From Brevundimonas sp. (lineage in GTDB: Bacteria; Pseudomonadota; Alphaproteobacteria; Caulobacterales; Caulobacteraceae), in contig JAUYAG010000021.1 in assembly GCA_030693575.1 (NCBI GenBank), forward strand, positions 1 to 35,474: a stretch of 35,474 nt of DNA, read 5' to 3'. This document shows positions 1 to 8,424 of the stretch, one piece after another. The notes below the pieces were generated by a model, which had not been told where the DNA came from, ran no database searches, and saw nothing but the letters and a program-made list of their open reading frames with translations. The stretch's first letter is position 1, and the number at the start of each line of letters is the position of its first letter. The position numbers and the translations under genes are program-made.

Positions 1-1419
1 CTCGGCCCGTTCGGCCTTCTTGATGACCTTGCGCGGCGCGGTCTTGGCGTCACCCTTGTAGCGTTCGGGGCCCGATTTGGAGCCGCCCGGCGCATAGGGA
101 TTCTCCGAACCGGACTTTACCAGCAGCCGGATCGGCGTGCCCGGCAGGTCGAAGCTCTCGCGCAGATTGTTGACCAGATAGCGTTTGTACTGCTCCGGCA
201 TGGCCTCGGCGCGGCTGGCCATCAGCACGAAGGTCGGCGGCCGGGCCTTGGTCTGGGCCATGTATTTGGGCTTGATCCGCTTGCCGTCGACGGCGGGGGG
301 CGGATGCCTCTGGGTGGCCATGGACAGCCAGGTGTTCAGGTCCTTGGTCTTGACCTTGACCGACCAGGTCGCATGGGCCTGGAGCACGGCGGGCATCAGG
401 CGTTCGACGCCGCGGCCGCTGTGCGACGACAGGGCCACGAAGGGCGAGCCCTTCAGCTGGGGCAGCTTGTCCTCGGCCATCTGGGTCAGCTTGGCCAGCT
501 TGGCCTGCGGGCTCTCCTCGAGGTCCCATTTGGCGGCGACATAGACCAGGGCCCGGCCCTCGCGCTCGACCAGGTCGGCCAGTTGCAGGTCCTGGGTGTC
601 GAAGGCGTCGTCCTTGTCCATGACCAGCACCACCACCTCGGCGAAGGTGATGGCGCGGATGGTGTCGGCGACCGACAGCTTCTCCAGCTTCTCCTGCACC
701 CGGGCCTTGCGGCGCATGCCGGCTGTGTCGACCAGGCGGATATTCTGGCCTTCGTACTCCCAGTCGACCGAGATGGAGTCGCGGGTGATGCCGGCCTCGG
801 GGCCGGTCAGCATGCGGTCCTCGCCGATCAGGCGGTTGATCAGGGTCGACTTGCCGGCGTTGGGACGGCCGATGATGGCGATGCGGATCGGCTTGTCGGG
901 TTCATCGACCTCTTCGACGAAGATGTCCGCGCTGGCGGCGACCACGGCGGCGTACAGGTCCGCCATGCCCTCTCCGTGCTCGGCGGAGATGGCGACCGGC
1001 TCGCCGAAGCCAAGGGAATAGGCCTCGCCGATGCCGCCGCCGCTCTCGCGGCTTTCGGACTTGTTGGCCAGCAGGATGACGGGCTTGTGCTGTTTCCGCA
1101 GCCGGTCGGCGAAGATCTGGTCCAGCGAGGTCACGCCCTCGCGGGCGTCCATCATGAACAGGATCAGATCGCCGTCTTCCAGCGCCGCCTCGGTCTGCTC
1201 GCGCATCCGGGATTCGAGGCTGTCGTCGGTGACGTCCTCATAGCCCGCCGTGTCGATCAGGGTCAGGTCCATGTCGCCGATGTTGCCATCGGCGTACCGG
1301 CGGTCACGGGTCACGCCCGGCCGGTCATCGACCAGCGCGAGACGCTTGCCGACGAGGCGGTTGAATAGTGTCGACTTGCCCACATTCGGGCGGCCAACGA
1401 TGGCGACTTTGAGAGCCAT
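1..1419 (-). CDS. der: Ribosome-assembly GTPase Der (EngA), 3' end outside window
   Basis: Der is an essential cytoplasmic GTPase with two G domains in tandem that helps the 50S ribosomal subunit mature. Reading the minus strand from the ATG at 1419, the first P-loop GRPNVGKS lies at about residues 9-16, followed by a DTAG switch motif; a second P-loop, GRPNAGKS, lies near residue 183, again followed by DTAG. The C-terminal third matches the KH-like domain, and the last visible residues form a Lys/Arg-rich tail. All 473 codons to the window edge are open with no stop, so the gene is cut off, probably just before its end. An AAGG lies about 6 bases upstream of the ATG. It starts 33 bases after bamB ends and is probably co-transcribed with it. 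Confidence 0.96.
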   Translation of the reverse strand, partial: MALKVAIVGRPNVGKSTLFNRLVGKRLALVDDRPGVTRDRRYADGNIGDMDLTLIDTAGYEDVTDDSLESRMREQTEAALEDGDLILFMMDAREGVTSLDQIFADRLRKQHKPVILLANKSESRESGGGIGEAYSLGFGEPVAISAEHGEGMADLYAAVVAASADIFVEEVDEPDKPIRIAIIGRPNAGKSTLINRLIGEDRMLTGPEAGITRDSISVDWEYEGQNIRLVDTAGMRRKARVQEKLEKLSVADTIRAITFAEVVVLVMDKDDAFDTQDLQLADLVEREGRALVYVAAKWDLEESPQAKLAKLTQMAEDKLPQLKGSPFVALSSHSGRGVERLMPAVLQAHATWSVKVKTKDLNTWLSMATQRHPPPAVDGKRIKPKYMAQTKARPPTFVLMASRAEAMPEQYKRYLVNNLRESFDLPGTPIRLLVKSGSENPYAPGGSKSGPERYKGDAKTAPRKVIKKAERAE

Positions 1420-1452
1420 GTCGGCCTTCTAACGCAGTTCGGGGGCTAAAGG

Positions 1453-2871
1453 TCAGCGAATGCTGACGAGATCGCCCTTGTCGGTGAGAACATAGAGGGC
1501 GCCGTTATAGGCGGCCGGGGCGATATAGACAGGTCCGCCCATGCGGATAGAGGCGGTCTGGGCGCCGGTCTTGGGATCGAAAGCGACCAGCTCACCGTCC
1601 GAATTGGTCAGCACCAGCCGGTTCGAGGCCATCAGCGGACCCGACCAGATCGGCCGCACCGTGCGATCAAAGAAGCCGAACATGCCGCCCTCCTGACGCA
1701 CGCGGCCTTCGTTCAGGTCGCGGGTCCAGTAGATCTGGCCGCTGTCGCGGTTGATGACGGTCAGTTCGCCTTCCTTGGACACGACATAGATCACGTCGCC
1801 GACCGGCAGGGGCGCGTTGACGCCGGCGATCGGCAGGGGTGCCCATTTCGGCTGGCCCGAGCGGATGTCCATGGCGGACAGCACGCCCGAGTGGCTGACA
1901 GCATAGACGACACCGCGGCTGATCACCGGACGGCCGGCGATGTCGCGGATTTCCGACAGGGCGCTGGTGCGGCTGGTGCGCGACAGGACCTGCTGCCACA
2001 GCGACTGGCCGGTCGAGGCGCGCAGGGCCACGACTTCACCCGACGAGAACGGTGCGATGACGGTATCACCGGTCACGGCCGGGCTGGAGGCGCGCAGAAG
2101 GCGGGCCGGCTCGGGGATGCCACGGTAGGACCAGTCCTGGGCGCCGGTGGTGGTGTCGAAGGCCTGGATCTGGTTCTCGACATCGACGACGAAGACCCGG
2201 CCGCCCGACACGGTCGGCGCGCCGTGGATCGGCACATCGACCGGCGTGGTCCAGATGACCGCGCCGGAGGCCTGGTCGATGGCGGTTACGGTGCGGTAGC
2301 CCGAGGCCACGAACACCTTGCCGCCGCCGACGGCTACGCCGCCGCCGAAGCCGCCGCCATCCGAGCGGCCGCCCATGCCGAGGAAACCGGTGCGGCGCGA
2401 ATCCTCGGCCGGCTTGATATTGACCCGCCAGGCCTGGGCACCCGTTCCGGCGTCGAGGGCCGAGACGGTGGACTCGCCGTCCAGGACGAACACACGGCCG
2501 TTGTCGGCCACGACCGGTGCCATGACCTGACGCGTACGCGACGAGCCGGCACCGACGCCGCGACGCCAGGCGACGGAGAACTCCGCCCCCGCGATCACGT
2601 GTTCAACGGCGTTCTCGGCGTTGCCACCCGGCTGGGTCCAGGCAATCGCGGCCTGGGGTCCGGGGATGAAGAAGTCACGGCCGGACAGGGCGGCCGACGG
2701 CACCAGCGCCTGTTCGAACTCCAGCACCGAAATCCGCTGGCCCTCGGTGGCCGTGGCCTGCGGCTCGTTGTTCTTGCCGAGGCCGAACGGCAGCATCCCC
2801 TGCACCGTGCTGCACGAGGCGAGGGTGACGGCGATCCCGCTCAGCAGGGCGACTTTAAGCACGCGATTCAT
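1453..2871 (-). CDS. bamB: Outer membrane assembly lipoprotein BamB
   Basis: BamB is a beta-propeller lipoprotein of the BAM complex, which folds and inserts outer membrane beta-barrel proteins. The frame shows repeated PQQ-like blades (recurring patterns such as VFVLDGESTVSALDAGTG and AFDTTTGAQDWSY) over most of its length. The ATG at 2871 gives a lipoprotein signal peptide with lipobox LASC and lipidated Cys20, and has AGGA about 10 bases upstream. A GTG at 2898 would add nine residues before the signal sequence and overlaps the stop of the upstream gene, so I prefer the ATG. The length, 472 aa, is longer than E. coli BamB (about 390) but usual for alphaproteobacteria. It sits between the YfgM-like gene and der, the same order as in E. 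coli. Confidence 0.93.
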   Translation of the reverse strand: MNRVLKVALLSGIAVTLASCSTVQGMLPFGLGKNNEPQATATEGQRISVLEFEQALVPSAALSGRDFFIPGPQAAIAWTQPGGNAENAVEHVIAGAEFSVAWRRGVGAGSSRTRQVMAPVVADNGRVFVLDGESTVSALDAGTGAQAWRVNIKPAEDSRRTGFLGMGGRSDGGGFGGGVAVGGGKVFVASGYRTVTAIDQASGAVIWTTPVDVPIHGAPTVSGGRVFVVDVENQIQAFDTTTGAQDWSYRGIPEPARLLRASSPAVTGDTVIAPFSSGEVVALRASTGQSLWQQVLSRTSRTSALSEIRDIAGRPVISRGVVYAVSHSGVLSAMDIRSGQPKWAPLPIAGVNAPLPVGDVIYVVSKEGELTVINRDSGQIYWTRDLNEGRVRQEGGMFGFFDRTVRPIWSGPLMASNRLVLTNSDGELVAFDPKTGAQTASIRMGGPVYIAPAAYNGALYVLTDKGDLVSIR

Positions 2872-2894
2872 GGGGTACGTCCTGAAAGCGGTGA

Positions 2895-3644
2895 TCACGG
2901 GCGAGCCGGAGCGGCGGCGGGCGCCGCTGGGGCCGCCGGAGCCGGCGGGGCGACAGGGATGGCGGCCTGCGCGCGGATGATGCCGGCGAGACTGGCCGCC
3001 CCGCCCGCGTCGATCGCCGCGATGGCGAGGTCCGCGCGCTGGGTGACGATTTCGGGCGTGTCCAGACCGTTCTTGAGCAGCACCAGCGCCTCACGGGCCG
3101 GCGCGACCTGACCGTGCTGCAGCCGGGCCATGGCAAGCGCCTCAAGGGCGAAGGCACTGAACGGGCGGCCGTCCTTGGCGATCGGCTCGAGGCGGGCCTC
3201 GATCTGTTCCAGGGTTTCGCTGTCCATGGCCAGCAGGGCGGCCTTGTAGGCCGCGGGATCAGACAACAGCGGGTCGCTGGAAGCCTTGGCGGCCTCGTCC
3301 AGCAGGGCAATGGCGTCGGGAATGCGGTTGGCGGCGAGGGCGATGCCCGCACGCTGGCTCAGGGCCAGGGCCTTGTAGGCGCCGTTGCCGTCCTTGGCCG
3401 CCTGGATAAAGGCGGCGTCCGCCCCGATCGGATTGTTGGCCTCCAGCGATTCCAGGCCGCGGTCATAGGCGACGGAGGCCTTGTCGGCCTTGGAGGTCTG
3501 CCAGCTGTCCCAGCCCCAGAAAGCCAGGGCCGCGACCAGCGCGACGAGAAGCACGCCGCCCGCAACGGGCAGCCAGGTGCGGGCCAGCCGCTTGTAGCGG
3601 TCGGAGCGAAGCTCCTCCTCGACCTGCTCGAAGACATCAACCAC
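2895..3644 (-). CDS. YfgM-like TPR inner membrane protein
   Basis: This protein resembles YfgM, the TPR-containing partner of the Sec translocon and periplasmic chaperones. It has a short cytoplasmic N-terminus rich in acidic residues (VFEQVEEELRSDRYK), one transmembrane helix (about residues 22-42, ending AFWGWDSW), then an all-helical Ala/Leu-rich TPR-like periplasmic region and a Pro/Ala-rich low-complexity tail. A TTG at 3674 opens the frame further, but the GTG at 3644 places the usual VDVFEQ start directly at the N-terminus and has a GGGGGCGA purine stretch upstream, so I choose it (249 aa). It lies directly before bamB and der. The function is inferred from family and gene order. Confidence 0.82.
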   Translation of the reverse strand: MVDVFEQVEEELRSDRYKRLARTWLPVAGGVLLVALVAALAFWGWDSWQTSKADKASVAYDRGLESLEANNPIGADAAFIQAAKDGNGAYKALALSQRAGIALAANRIPDAIALLDEAAKASSDPLLSDPAAYKAALLAMDSETLEQIEARLEPIAKDGRPFSAFALEALAMARLQHGQVAPAREALVLLKNGLDTPEIVTQRADLAIAAIDAGGAASLAGIIRAQAAIPVAPPAPAAPAAPAAAPARP

Positions 3645-3697
3645 GGATACGTCGCCCCCAGAAAACGGCTGCAAGGCCGCTGAAATTCAGTCCGGCC

Positions 3698-3713
3698 GGA
3701 CCCTAGAGGGTCC
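3698..3713. terminator. Small hairpin downstream of panB
   Basis: GGACCC, a four-base TAGA loop, then GGGTCC: a perfect 6-bp stem between the end of panB (3737) and the start of the YfgM-like gene. No T-run follows, so termination of panB is only a guess; it could also be part of the promoter region of the next operon. Confidence 0.35.
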
Positions 3714-3736
3714 CCTGCCCCGCCGCAACGCACGGC

Positions 3737-4573
3737 TTAGGGCGTGGCGGGCTTTTTCGAGAAGTAGGTCTCGACTTCGGCAGGAAAACGGCGGGCCTTC
3801 ACATCGGCGGCGTAGGACGCCACGGCCCGGTCGATGTCGCCGCGCATGTCAGCGTAGCGGCGCACGAATTTCGGCGTCCAGTCGAACAGGCCCAGCATGT
3901 CGGGCGTCACGAGGATCTGGCCATCGCAGGCGGACGAGGCGCCGATGCCGATCGTGGGCTTGTCGATGGCCAGGGTGATGTCGCGCGCCAGACCTTCGGC
4001 CACGCCCTCGACCACCACGGCGAACGCGCCGGCGTCGGCGGTGGCCTCGGCCTCGCTCATGACCCGCAGCCGTTCCTCGTCCGTCTTGCCCTTGGCCTTG
4101 AAGGCACCGTCCGTCAGCACCGCCTGGGGCCGCAGGCCGACGTGGCCCATGACCGGAATGCCGCGCTGGACCAGATAGGCGATGGTTTCCGCCACCGTGG
4201 GGCCGCTCTCGACCTTCACCCCCTGTGCGCCCGTCTCCTTCATCACGCGCGCGCAGTTCTGATAGGCCTGCTCCTTGCCGCCCTCATAGCTGCCGAAGGG
4301 CATGTCGATGACCACCATGGCCCGGCGCGAGCCGCGCATGACGGCCTGGCCGTGCAGGATCATCATCTCCAGCGTGACGCCGACGGTGTTGGGCATGCCG
4401 TGGACCACCATGCCGACGCTGTCGCCGACCAGCAGCAGATCGCAGTGATCGTCCAGCAGGGCCGCGGTCGGGGCGTCATAGGCGGTCAGGCAGACAATCG
4501 GCTCGCCGCCCTTTCGGGCCCGGATATCCGGTGCCGCGATGCGTTTGACCGCTTCCTGCTTCTGGCTGGACAT
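3737..4573 (-). CDS. panB: 3-methyl-2-oxobutanoate hydroxymethyltransferase
   Basis: PanB is the first committed enzyme of pantothenate (vitamin B5, hence coenzyme A) synthesis; it transfers a hydroxymethyl group from 5,10-methylene-tetrahydrofolate to 2-oxoisovalerate in the cytoplasm. The family signatures are clear: [10 protein letters not shown] near the N-terminus, [13 protein letters not shown] with the metal-binding Asp, [27 protein letters not shown] and the IGIGA segment. At 278 aa it has the normal full length. The ATG at 4573 is preceded by a strong AGGAGG about 8 bases upstream. No panC lies next to it here; it stands alone between the YfgM-bamB-der group and the ECF cassette. Confidence 0.97.
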   Translation of the reverse strand: MSSQKQEAVKRIAAPDIRARKGGEPIVCLTAYDAPTAALLDDHCDLLLVGDSVGMVVHGMPNTVGVTLEMMILHGQAVMRGSRRAMVVIDMPFGSYEGGKEQAYQNCARVMKETGAQGVKVESGPTVAETIAYLVQRGIPVMGHVGLRPQAVLTDGAFKAKGKTDEERLRVMSEAEATADAGAFAVVVEGVAEGLARDITLAIDKPTIGIGASSACDGQILVTPDMLGLFDWTPKFVRRYADMRGDIDRAVASYAADVKARRFPAEVETYFSKKPATP

Positions 4574-4615
4574 GGGGAGGTCCTCCTGTTCGGACCTCTA
4601 GATAGTCGGGGAGGC

Positions 4616-4647
4616 CCGCCCCGTCATCCCTCGGGACAACGGGGCGG
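4616..4647 (-). terminator. GC-rich hairpin ending the first ECF operon
   Basis: CCGCCCCGT and ACGGGGCGG form a perfect 9-bp stem around a 14-base loop that can itself fold (TCCC/GGGA). It lies four bases beyond the stop of the last gene of the sigma cassette. There is no clear U-tract, so it may terminate weakly or only protect the 3' end. Confidence 0.55.
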
Positions 4648-4651
4648 CCGA

Positions 4652-5065
4652 TCAGAGGTCCTGCGACAGCTTCATCACCCCGGCGGCGGCCACGGCGATC
4701 AGGGCCCCTGCGGCGATCCAGAACAGGTGCATGCCGCCCATGGAGCCCAGCTCCAGATTGGCCAGCCCCAGCTGGTCGAGGCCCACCTGCACCGCGCCCT
4801 GCGTATTGAGCGAGGCGGAGCGGATGCCCTGACCGAGCGCGTTGCCGGCCACCACGCCTTCCCCGGACCCGAGGTTGACGCTCATGGTTTCACGGACCGC
4901 CACGACGCCTCCGACAAGGCCGGCGAGGCCCAGCGTCAGGAAACGGACGTGTGAACCCTTCTGCAGCCGCTGCTCGACCTGCGCCGTGAACAGGGCGGCG
5001 TCGGGCATCTGGGGCGCGCGCGCGAACAGGCGCTCGATTTCAGGATCGAACTCGTCAGCCGACAT
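4652..5065 (-). CDS. Two-TM protein coupled to ECF sigma factor (candidate anti-sigma)
   Basis: This 137-aa protein begins with an acidic, soluble segment of about 40 residues (EFDPEIERLFARAPQMPDAA) and has two predicted membrane helices, near residues 41-57 and 113-130, separated by a Gly/Asn/Ser-rich stretch. The ATG at 5065 lies inside the end of the sigma gene (11-base overlap), which points to translational coupling; the frame stays open further upstream, but only over sigma coding sequence. It has no HxxxCxxC zinc-binding anti-sigma motif. Its position and topology suggest that it controls the sigma factor, which is inference. The protein encoded at 6972-7295 has the same layout and is a probable paralogue. 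Confidence 0.75.
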   Translation of the reverse strand: MSADEFDPEIERLFARAPQMPDAALFTAQVEQRLQKGSHVRFLTLGLAGLVGGVVAVRETMSVNLGSGEGVVAGNALGQGIRSASLNTQGAVQVGLDQLGLANLELGSMGGMHLFWIAAGALIAVAAAGVMKLSQDL

Positions 5066-5612
5066 GCTGCGCGCTCCCCAGGGACTGTCCGGTCGGCTGG
5101 AGCCGCGCACGGAGTTTATCCAGACCACGTTTGACATGAGACTTCACCGTGCCGAGTGGCAAATTAAGGGCCGCAGCGATCTCTGGATGCGCCATGCCGG
5201 CCCCGTGACAAAGGGAGACACACAGTCGTTCGGGCTCGCTGAGGCCTTTCAGGGCTTCGTCGAGATCCACCAGACCCGCATGATCGGTCGCGGGGGCGGC
5301 GTCTTCATTCTCGACCTCGGCGACGTAGCGGGCCTCCTTGGCGACCCGCTTGATATACAGCCGCGCCGCGATCCGCTTGACCCAGGCGGCGAAGGTGCCC
5401 TCACCGCGGAACTCCGCGCACCGCTCGAACGCCTGGATGAAGGCGTCCTGGGCGATGTCGTCGGCGAGCGAGGGCTGCGCCCCCATCCGACGCAGCAGCC
5501 CGCGCACCGCCGAGCCGTGGCGACGCACCAGTTCTCCGAACTCCCGCCGTCCGCCCGCCGCCGCGAGGGCGGCGAGCTCGACGTCGTGCCGGTCGACCAG
5601 GGATTGGGTCAT
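5055..5612 (-). CDS. ECF RNA polymerase sigma factor (cassette 1)
   Basis: This is an extracytoplasmic-function sigma factor of 185 aa with only regions 2 and 4. Region 2 (about residues 24-95) contains the ELVRRHG start, the DDIAQDAFIQAF core-binding helix and FAAWVKRIAARLYIKR for -10 recognition. Region 4 (about residues 125-175) has LSEPERLCVSLCHGAG, followed by a helix-turn-helix with LNLPLGTVKSHVKRGLDKL. The ATG at 5612 has GGGGGAA upstream. A small membrane protein gene precedes it by 26 bases and a two-TM protein gene overlaps its end by 11 bases. A second, related sigma gene lies at 7285-7824. Target genes are unknown; the divergent lipoprotein gene at 6176 is a candidate. Confidence 0.92.
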   Translation of the reverse strand: MTQSLVDRHDVELAALAAAGGRREFGELVRRHGSAVRGLLRRMGAQPSLADDIAQDAFIQAFERCAEFRGEGTFAAWVKRIAARLYIKRVAKEARYVAEVENEDAAPATDHAGLVDLDEALKGLSEPERLCVSLCHGAGMAHPEIAAALNLPLGTVKSHVKRGLDKLRARLQPTGQSLGSAQHVG

Positions 5613-5638
5613 GTTGGTTCCCCCCGTCCGACCCGGCC

Positions 5639-6019
5639 TCAGTCCTTGTTCTTGTTGAAGGCGCTGAGGATAATGAAGGCCAGACCGATGAAGCCCGGGA
5701 TCGCGGCGAAGGCGCCGAAGCCCCAGGCTTCGTCTTCTCCGAACCGGAAGCCGATGAAGGAGAAGGTGGCGGCGATGCCCAGCGACAGCGCCAGCAGGAT
5801 CACACCGATACGCAGGTCCCGGGCGGCGCTCGCCGGCGGTTTCACGGTCTGGCGGGTCAGGGCGTCGATGACTTCAGGCGGCAGCGCCTGCCCCTTGTCG
5901 ATGGACGCCCGCAGCGTCGCCTGCATCTCGCGACGTTCCCTGCTCTTCAGCCAGGTCGGCACGATCACAATGGCGGCGATCATCGCGAACATCGTGATCG
6001 GAATCATGACCTCATTCAT
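5639..6019 (-). CDS. DUF6249-like small membrane protein (cassette 1)
   Basis: A 126-aa protein with an N-terminal membrane helix (about residues 5-23), a cytoplasmic stretch with basic residues and the motif KGQALPPEVIDAL (about residues 42-54), and two C-terminal helices (about residues 70-90 and 98-117) ending NKNKD. The layout fits the DUF6249 family, often found next to ECF sigma genes. The ATG at 6019 has GAGGA upstream. It is the first gene of the three-gene sigma operon and shares the KGQ-x2-PPE motif with the protein at 7846-8262. I infer a role in sensing or sigma control; no enzymatic motif is visible. Confidence 0.8.
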   Translation of the reverse strand: MNEVMIPITMFAMIAAIVIVPTWLKSRERREMQATLRASIDKGQALPPEVIDALTRQTVKPPASAARDLRIGVILLALSLGIAATFSFIGFRFGEDEAWGFGAFAAIPGFIGLAFIILSAFNKNKD

Positions 6020-6175
6020 CTCGCAAATCCTCTGGTTTTGTGTTCGACCGGAGCGTGATGCTTCGGCCTTCTGACGACAAGAGGCCCCGGCGAGGCCGTA
6101 CGGATGCGAGCCGGCAGGTGAAACTTTCGTAAGGCGGGCGATTTCGACTGAATGAGTGCAACTCGGGGAGCCGCC

Positions 6176-6985
6176 ATGATCGACCGCCGCATCCTGCTGG
6201 CCGGACTGGCCGCCGCCCCGCTGGCCGGCTGCGCGTCAAGGCCGGCCGCTGACGCCGGCACCGAACTGAAGCTGGTCACCTTCAACATCTGGCACAACCA
6301 GGGTGACTGGGCCGCGCGCCTGCCACTGCTGGTCGCCGTCATCCGGGCGGAGGCCCCTGACGTCATCGGCCTGCAGGAGGTGCTGGAAGACGCCGCCGTC
6401 GGCCTGCCCAATCAGGCGCAGACGATCGCCGATGCCCTGGGCGGCTATTCGGTGCATTTCGTCTCGACCGATCCGGAAGGCGCCCCGCGCCGCTACGGCA
6501 ACGCCATTCTCAGTCGCCTGCCGGTTACCGCCTTCGACTCCCGCAAGCTCCAGCCGCTCGACGACTACCGCACCGCCCTGCGGGTCCGCGTGGCCCTGGG
6601 CGGACGGGCCGTGGACGTCGTCAACACCCATCTGGCCTGGCAGGCGGACGCGGCCCCCGTGCGCGCGCGGCAGCTCGCCGACCTGGTCTCCATGCTGGCG
6701 CAGGACGGACCCCCGGTGATCGTCATGGGCGATTTCAACGCCGTGCAGGAGGACGCGGGCCTCGCCGCCCTGACCGGACCCCGCTTCTTCAGCGCCCTGC
6801 CCCGCGGCACGGCGGAGACGACGCTGAACCCGGCCAAGGGTCATCCCAACCGGGTCATCGACCACATCTTCGCCGAAACGGCCGGTTTCGCCCCGGTGCG
6901 CGCCTCGGTGATCGGATCAGAGCCGGTGAACGGCGAATATCCGTCCGACCATTTCGGCGTGGCGGCGACGGTCAGCGTGCGCTGA
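6176..6985 (+). CDS. Endonuclease/exonuclease/phosphatase-family lipoprotein
   Basis: This 269-aa protein belongs to the metal-dependent EEP phosphohydrolase superfamily (DNase I, sphingomyelinase, inositol phosphatase relatives). Visible motifs are LVTFNIWHNQGDW, the metal-binding GLQEV, VVNTHLAW, the catalytic GDFNAVQED and the C-terminal SDHFGVAATV. The N-terminus from the ATG at 6176 (GGGGAG about 6 bases upstream) carries a DRRILLAG segment with two arginines and a lipobox LAGC, so export and lipidation at Cys19 are likely. A more upstream ATG at 6152 has no such signal. It lies divergently from the first ECF cassette and its end overlaps the end of the second one by 14 bases. The substrate cannot be told from sequence. 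Confidence 0.85.
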   Translation: MIDRRILLAGLAAAPLAGCASRPAADAGTELKLVTFNIWHNQGDWAARLPLLVAVIRAEAPDVIGLQEVLEDAAVGLPNQAQTIADALGGYSVHFVSTDPEGAPRRYGNAILSRLPVTAFDSRKLQPLDDYRTALRVRVALGGRAVDVVNTHLAWQADAAPVRARQLADLVSMLAQDGPPVIVMGDFNAVQEDAGLAALTGPRFFSALPRGTAETTLNPAKGHPNRVIDHIFAETAGFAPVRASVIGSEPVNGEYPSDHFGVAATVSVR

Positions 6986-7295
6986 ACGGGATCCGTAGGC
7001 CTTTGCCGAAGCGGCGCGACAGCCACAGGGCGGCGGCGGCGGTGACAGCCGCTCCGGCCAGCATGGCGGCCGCGGGCTGAAGCGCGGCGCCCAGACTCTC
7101 GCTCATCGGCCCGACCACCGGGATCAGGGCCCAAAGAACAGCCACGGCGGCCACGACCCAGGGCACGAGGGCGGCGACGGTCATCCACGCCCGGCGCAGG
7201 GCGATCGCCTGCGCCATCCGCGCCTCAAAGCCATAGTCGCGCGCGGGCGGGGCCTCGGCGGCGAACAGGGCAGCCAGTTTCTGTTCAGGCGTCAT
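6972..7295 (-). CDS. Two-TM protein coupled to ECF sigma factor (cassette 2)
   Basis: This 107-aa protein has a soluble N-terminus (MTPEQKLAALFAAEAPPARD) and two membrane helices (about residues 40-60 and 75-97) with an Arg-rich C-terminal end. The ATG at 7295 lies 11 bases inside the sigma gene, the same overlap as in the first cassette. The pattern LFA-x-(A/P)-rich-D-x-F before the first helix resembles the protein at 4652-5065, so the two are probably paralogues. No zinc anti-sigma motif is seen. A role as membrane-bound regulator of the sigma factor is inferred from position. The stop region overlaps the end of the convergent EEP gene. Confidence 0.72.
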   Translation of the reverse strand: MTPEQKLAALFAAEAPPARDYGFEARMAQAIALRRAWMTVAALVPWVVAAVAVLWALIPVVGPMSESLGAALQPAAAMLAGAAVTAAAALWLSRRFGKGLRIPFSAR

Positions 7296-7824
7296 CCGGT
7301 CCTCCCAGCGCCTTGAGCAATCGCGCCCGTCCGCGGGCAACATGCGACTTCACCGTGCCGAGAGGCAAGCCCAGAGCCATCGACGCCTCGCCATGCGACC
7401 ACCCGTCGCCCAGACACAGGGCCACGCAGGCGCGCACGACGGCCGGCAGCCCGGCCATGGCGGCCTCGACGGACATCCGCTCCTCCGGCGACACCCCGGC
7501 AGGCGTCACGACGGTCTCCAGCCAGATATTGTCCCGGGCGGCCCCGCGCCGTGCGGACCGAATCCGGTCCTGCGCCTTGCGCCAGGCGATGCCGCACAAC
7601 CAGGCGCGGACTCCGGCGGGCTCCTTGAGCGACCGCAACGAACGCCAGGCCGCGAGGAAGGCCTCCTGCGCCACATCGTCCGCCTCGGCCCAGCCGCCGC
7701 CCAGCATCCGCCGCAGGAAGCCGCGGACCGCCGCCTGATGCCGCTCGACCAGGCGTGAAAAGGCGGCGTCCGAGCCGGCGAGCGCGCGGCTCACCAGCTC
7801 GGCGTCGGTCTGCAATCCCCCCAT
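7285..7824 (-). CDS. ECF RNA polymerase sigma factor (cassette 2)
   Basis: A 179-aa ECF sigma factor. Region 2 includes FSRLVERHQAAVRGFLRRM, DDVAQEAFLAAWRSL and the aromatic-rich VRAWLCGIAWRKAQDR; region 4 includes LPAVVRACVALCLGDGWSHG and the helix-turn-helix LGLPLGTVKSHVARGRARL. The LPLGTVKSHV recognition core is identical to that of the sigma factor at 5055-5612, while the rest has diverged. The ATG at 7824 has a G-rich stretch upstream. The order membrane protein, sigma factor, two-TM protein is the same as in cassette 1, with 21 bases before it and an 11-base overlap after it. Whether the two sigma factors share promoters is not known. Confidence 0.91.
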   Translation of the reverse strand: MGGLQTDAELVSRALAGSDAAFSRLVERHQAAVRGFLRRMLGGGWAEADDVAQEAFLAAWRSLRSLKEPAGVRAWLCGIAWRKAQDRIRSARRGAARDNIWLETVVTPAGVSPEERMSVEAAMAGLPAVVRACVALCLGDGWSHGEASMALGLPLGTVKSHVARGRARLLKALGGPDDA

Positions 7825-7845
7825 GACCCGCGCCCCCGGCCGGCA

Positions 7846-8262
7846 TCAGGCCCGCGGACCGCGCCCGCCGCTGCGCAGGGCCGAGACCAGCGAGGCCAGG
7901 CACAGGGCTCCCAGCACGAAGCTGACGATCAGGAAGGCGTCGCCGGCACCGTACATGTCGGACCAGCTCGCGTAGCCAAAGCCGGCCGACATCACGCCGA
8001 ACAGCACCACCGAGAACCACGAGCCGTCGCCGGGGCGGCCGCCCTGGTTGCGGGTTTGCCAGGAGTCGTCATCTGCATCGATCGGGCGCTCCAGCACCTT
8101 GAGCAGGGCCTCCGGCGGCTCCTGGCCTTTCTCGGCATAGGTCTGGATCAGCTTCAGCGTATCCTTCTGACGGCGGTAGTTGAGCAGGCTCGAAAAGCCC
8201 GAAGCCACGAACCAGCCCAGCGGAAAGATCAGCCACCAGTAAGAACGAAACAGGTCTTCCAT
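7846..8262 (-). CDS. DUF6249-like small membrane protein (cassette 2)
   Basis: A 138-aa protein with an N-terminal membrane helix (YWWLIFPLGWFVASGFSS), a basic/amphipathic cytosolic stretch with KGQEPPEALLKVL (about residues 40-52), a charged linker, and two C-terminal helices. The KGQ-x-PPE motif and topology match the protein at 5639-6019. I choose the ATG at 8262, because GAGGGG lies about 8 bases upstream and the membrane helix then starts normally; the frame stays open to 8307 without a good signal. It is the first gene of the second sigma operon. Function unknown beyond the context. Confidence 0.76.
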   Translation of the reverse strand: MEDLFRSYWWLIFPLGWFVASGFSSLLNYRRQKDTLKLIQTYAEKGQEPPEALLKVLERPIDADDDSWQTRNQGGRPGDGSWFSVVLFGVMSAGFGYASWSDMYGAGDAFLIVSFVLGALCLASLVSALRSGGRGPRA

Positions 8263-8383
8263 CGTCTCTACCCCTCGTCGCGCCGGGCCCGACGCCCGCG
8301 CTTTCATAGGGTAGTCGGCGCCGACGCCGCCAGTGGATGCATGGCGCGCAGAATGTTTGAGCGGGCAGAATGGACGCGGCCTG

Positions 8384-8424
8384 CAACGCCCTTCCCTGCC
8401 CCGCGTTGACCTGCCAACGCCCTT
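8384..8424. repeat. Spaced direct repeat CAACGCCCTT with inverted copy between
   Basis: CAACGCCCTT occurs at 8384-8393 and again at 8415-8424, a 31-base period (three helical turns), and the inverted core GCGTTG lies between them at 8403-8408. The array sits in the divergent region between the second ECF operon and the small gene at 8450, so it could be an operator or sigma-recognition region. Function is speculative. Confidence 0.45.

Noticed and set aside
304-1368. Plus-strand open frame of 354 codons at the left edge
   Set aside because: Antisense to der, which carries both G domains in the other strand.
1891-3111. Plus-strand open frame of 406 codons
   Set aside because: Antisense to bamB and the YfgM-like gene; Arg/Gly/Ala-rich without motifs.
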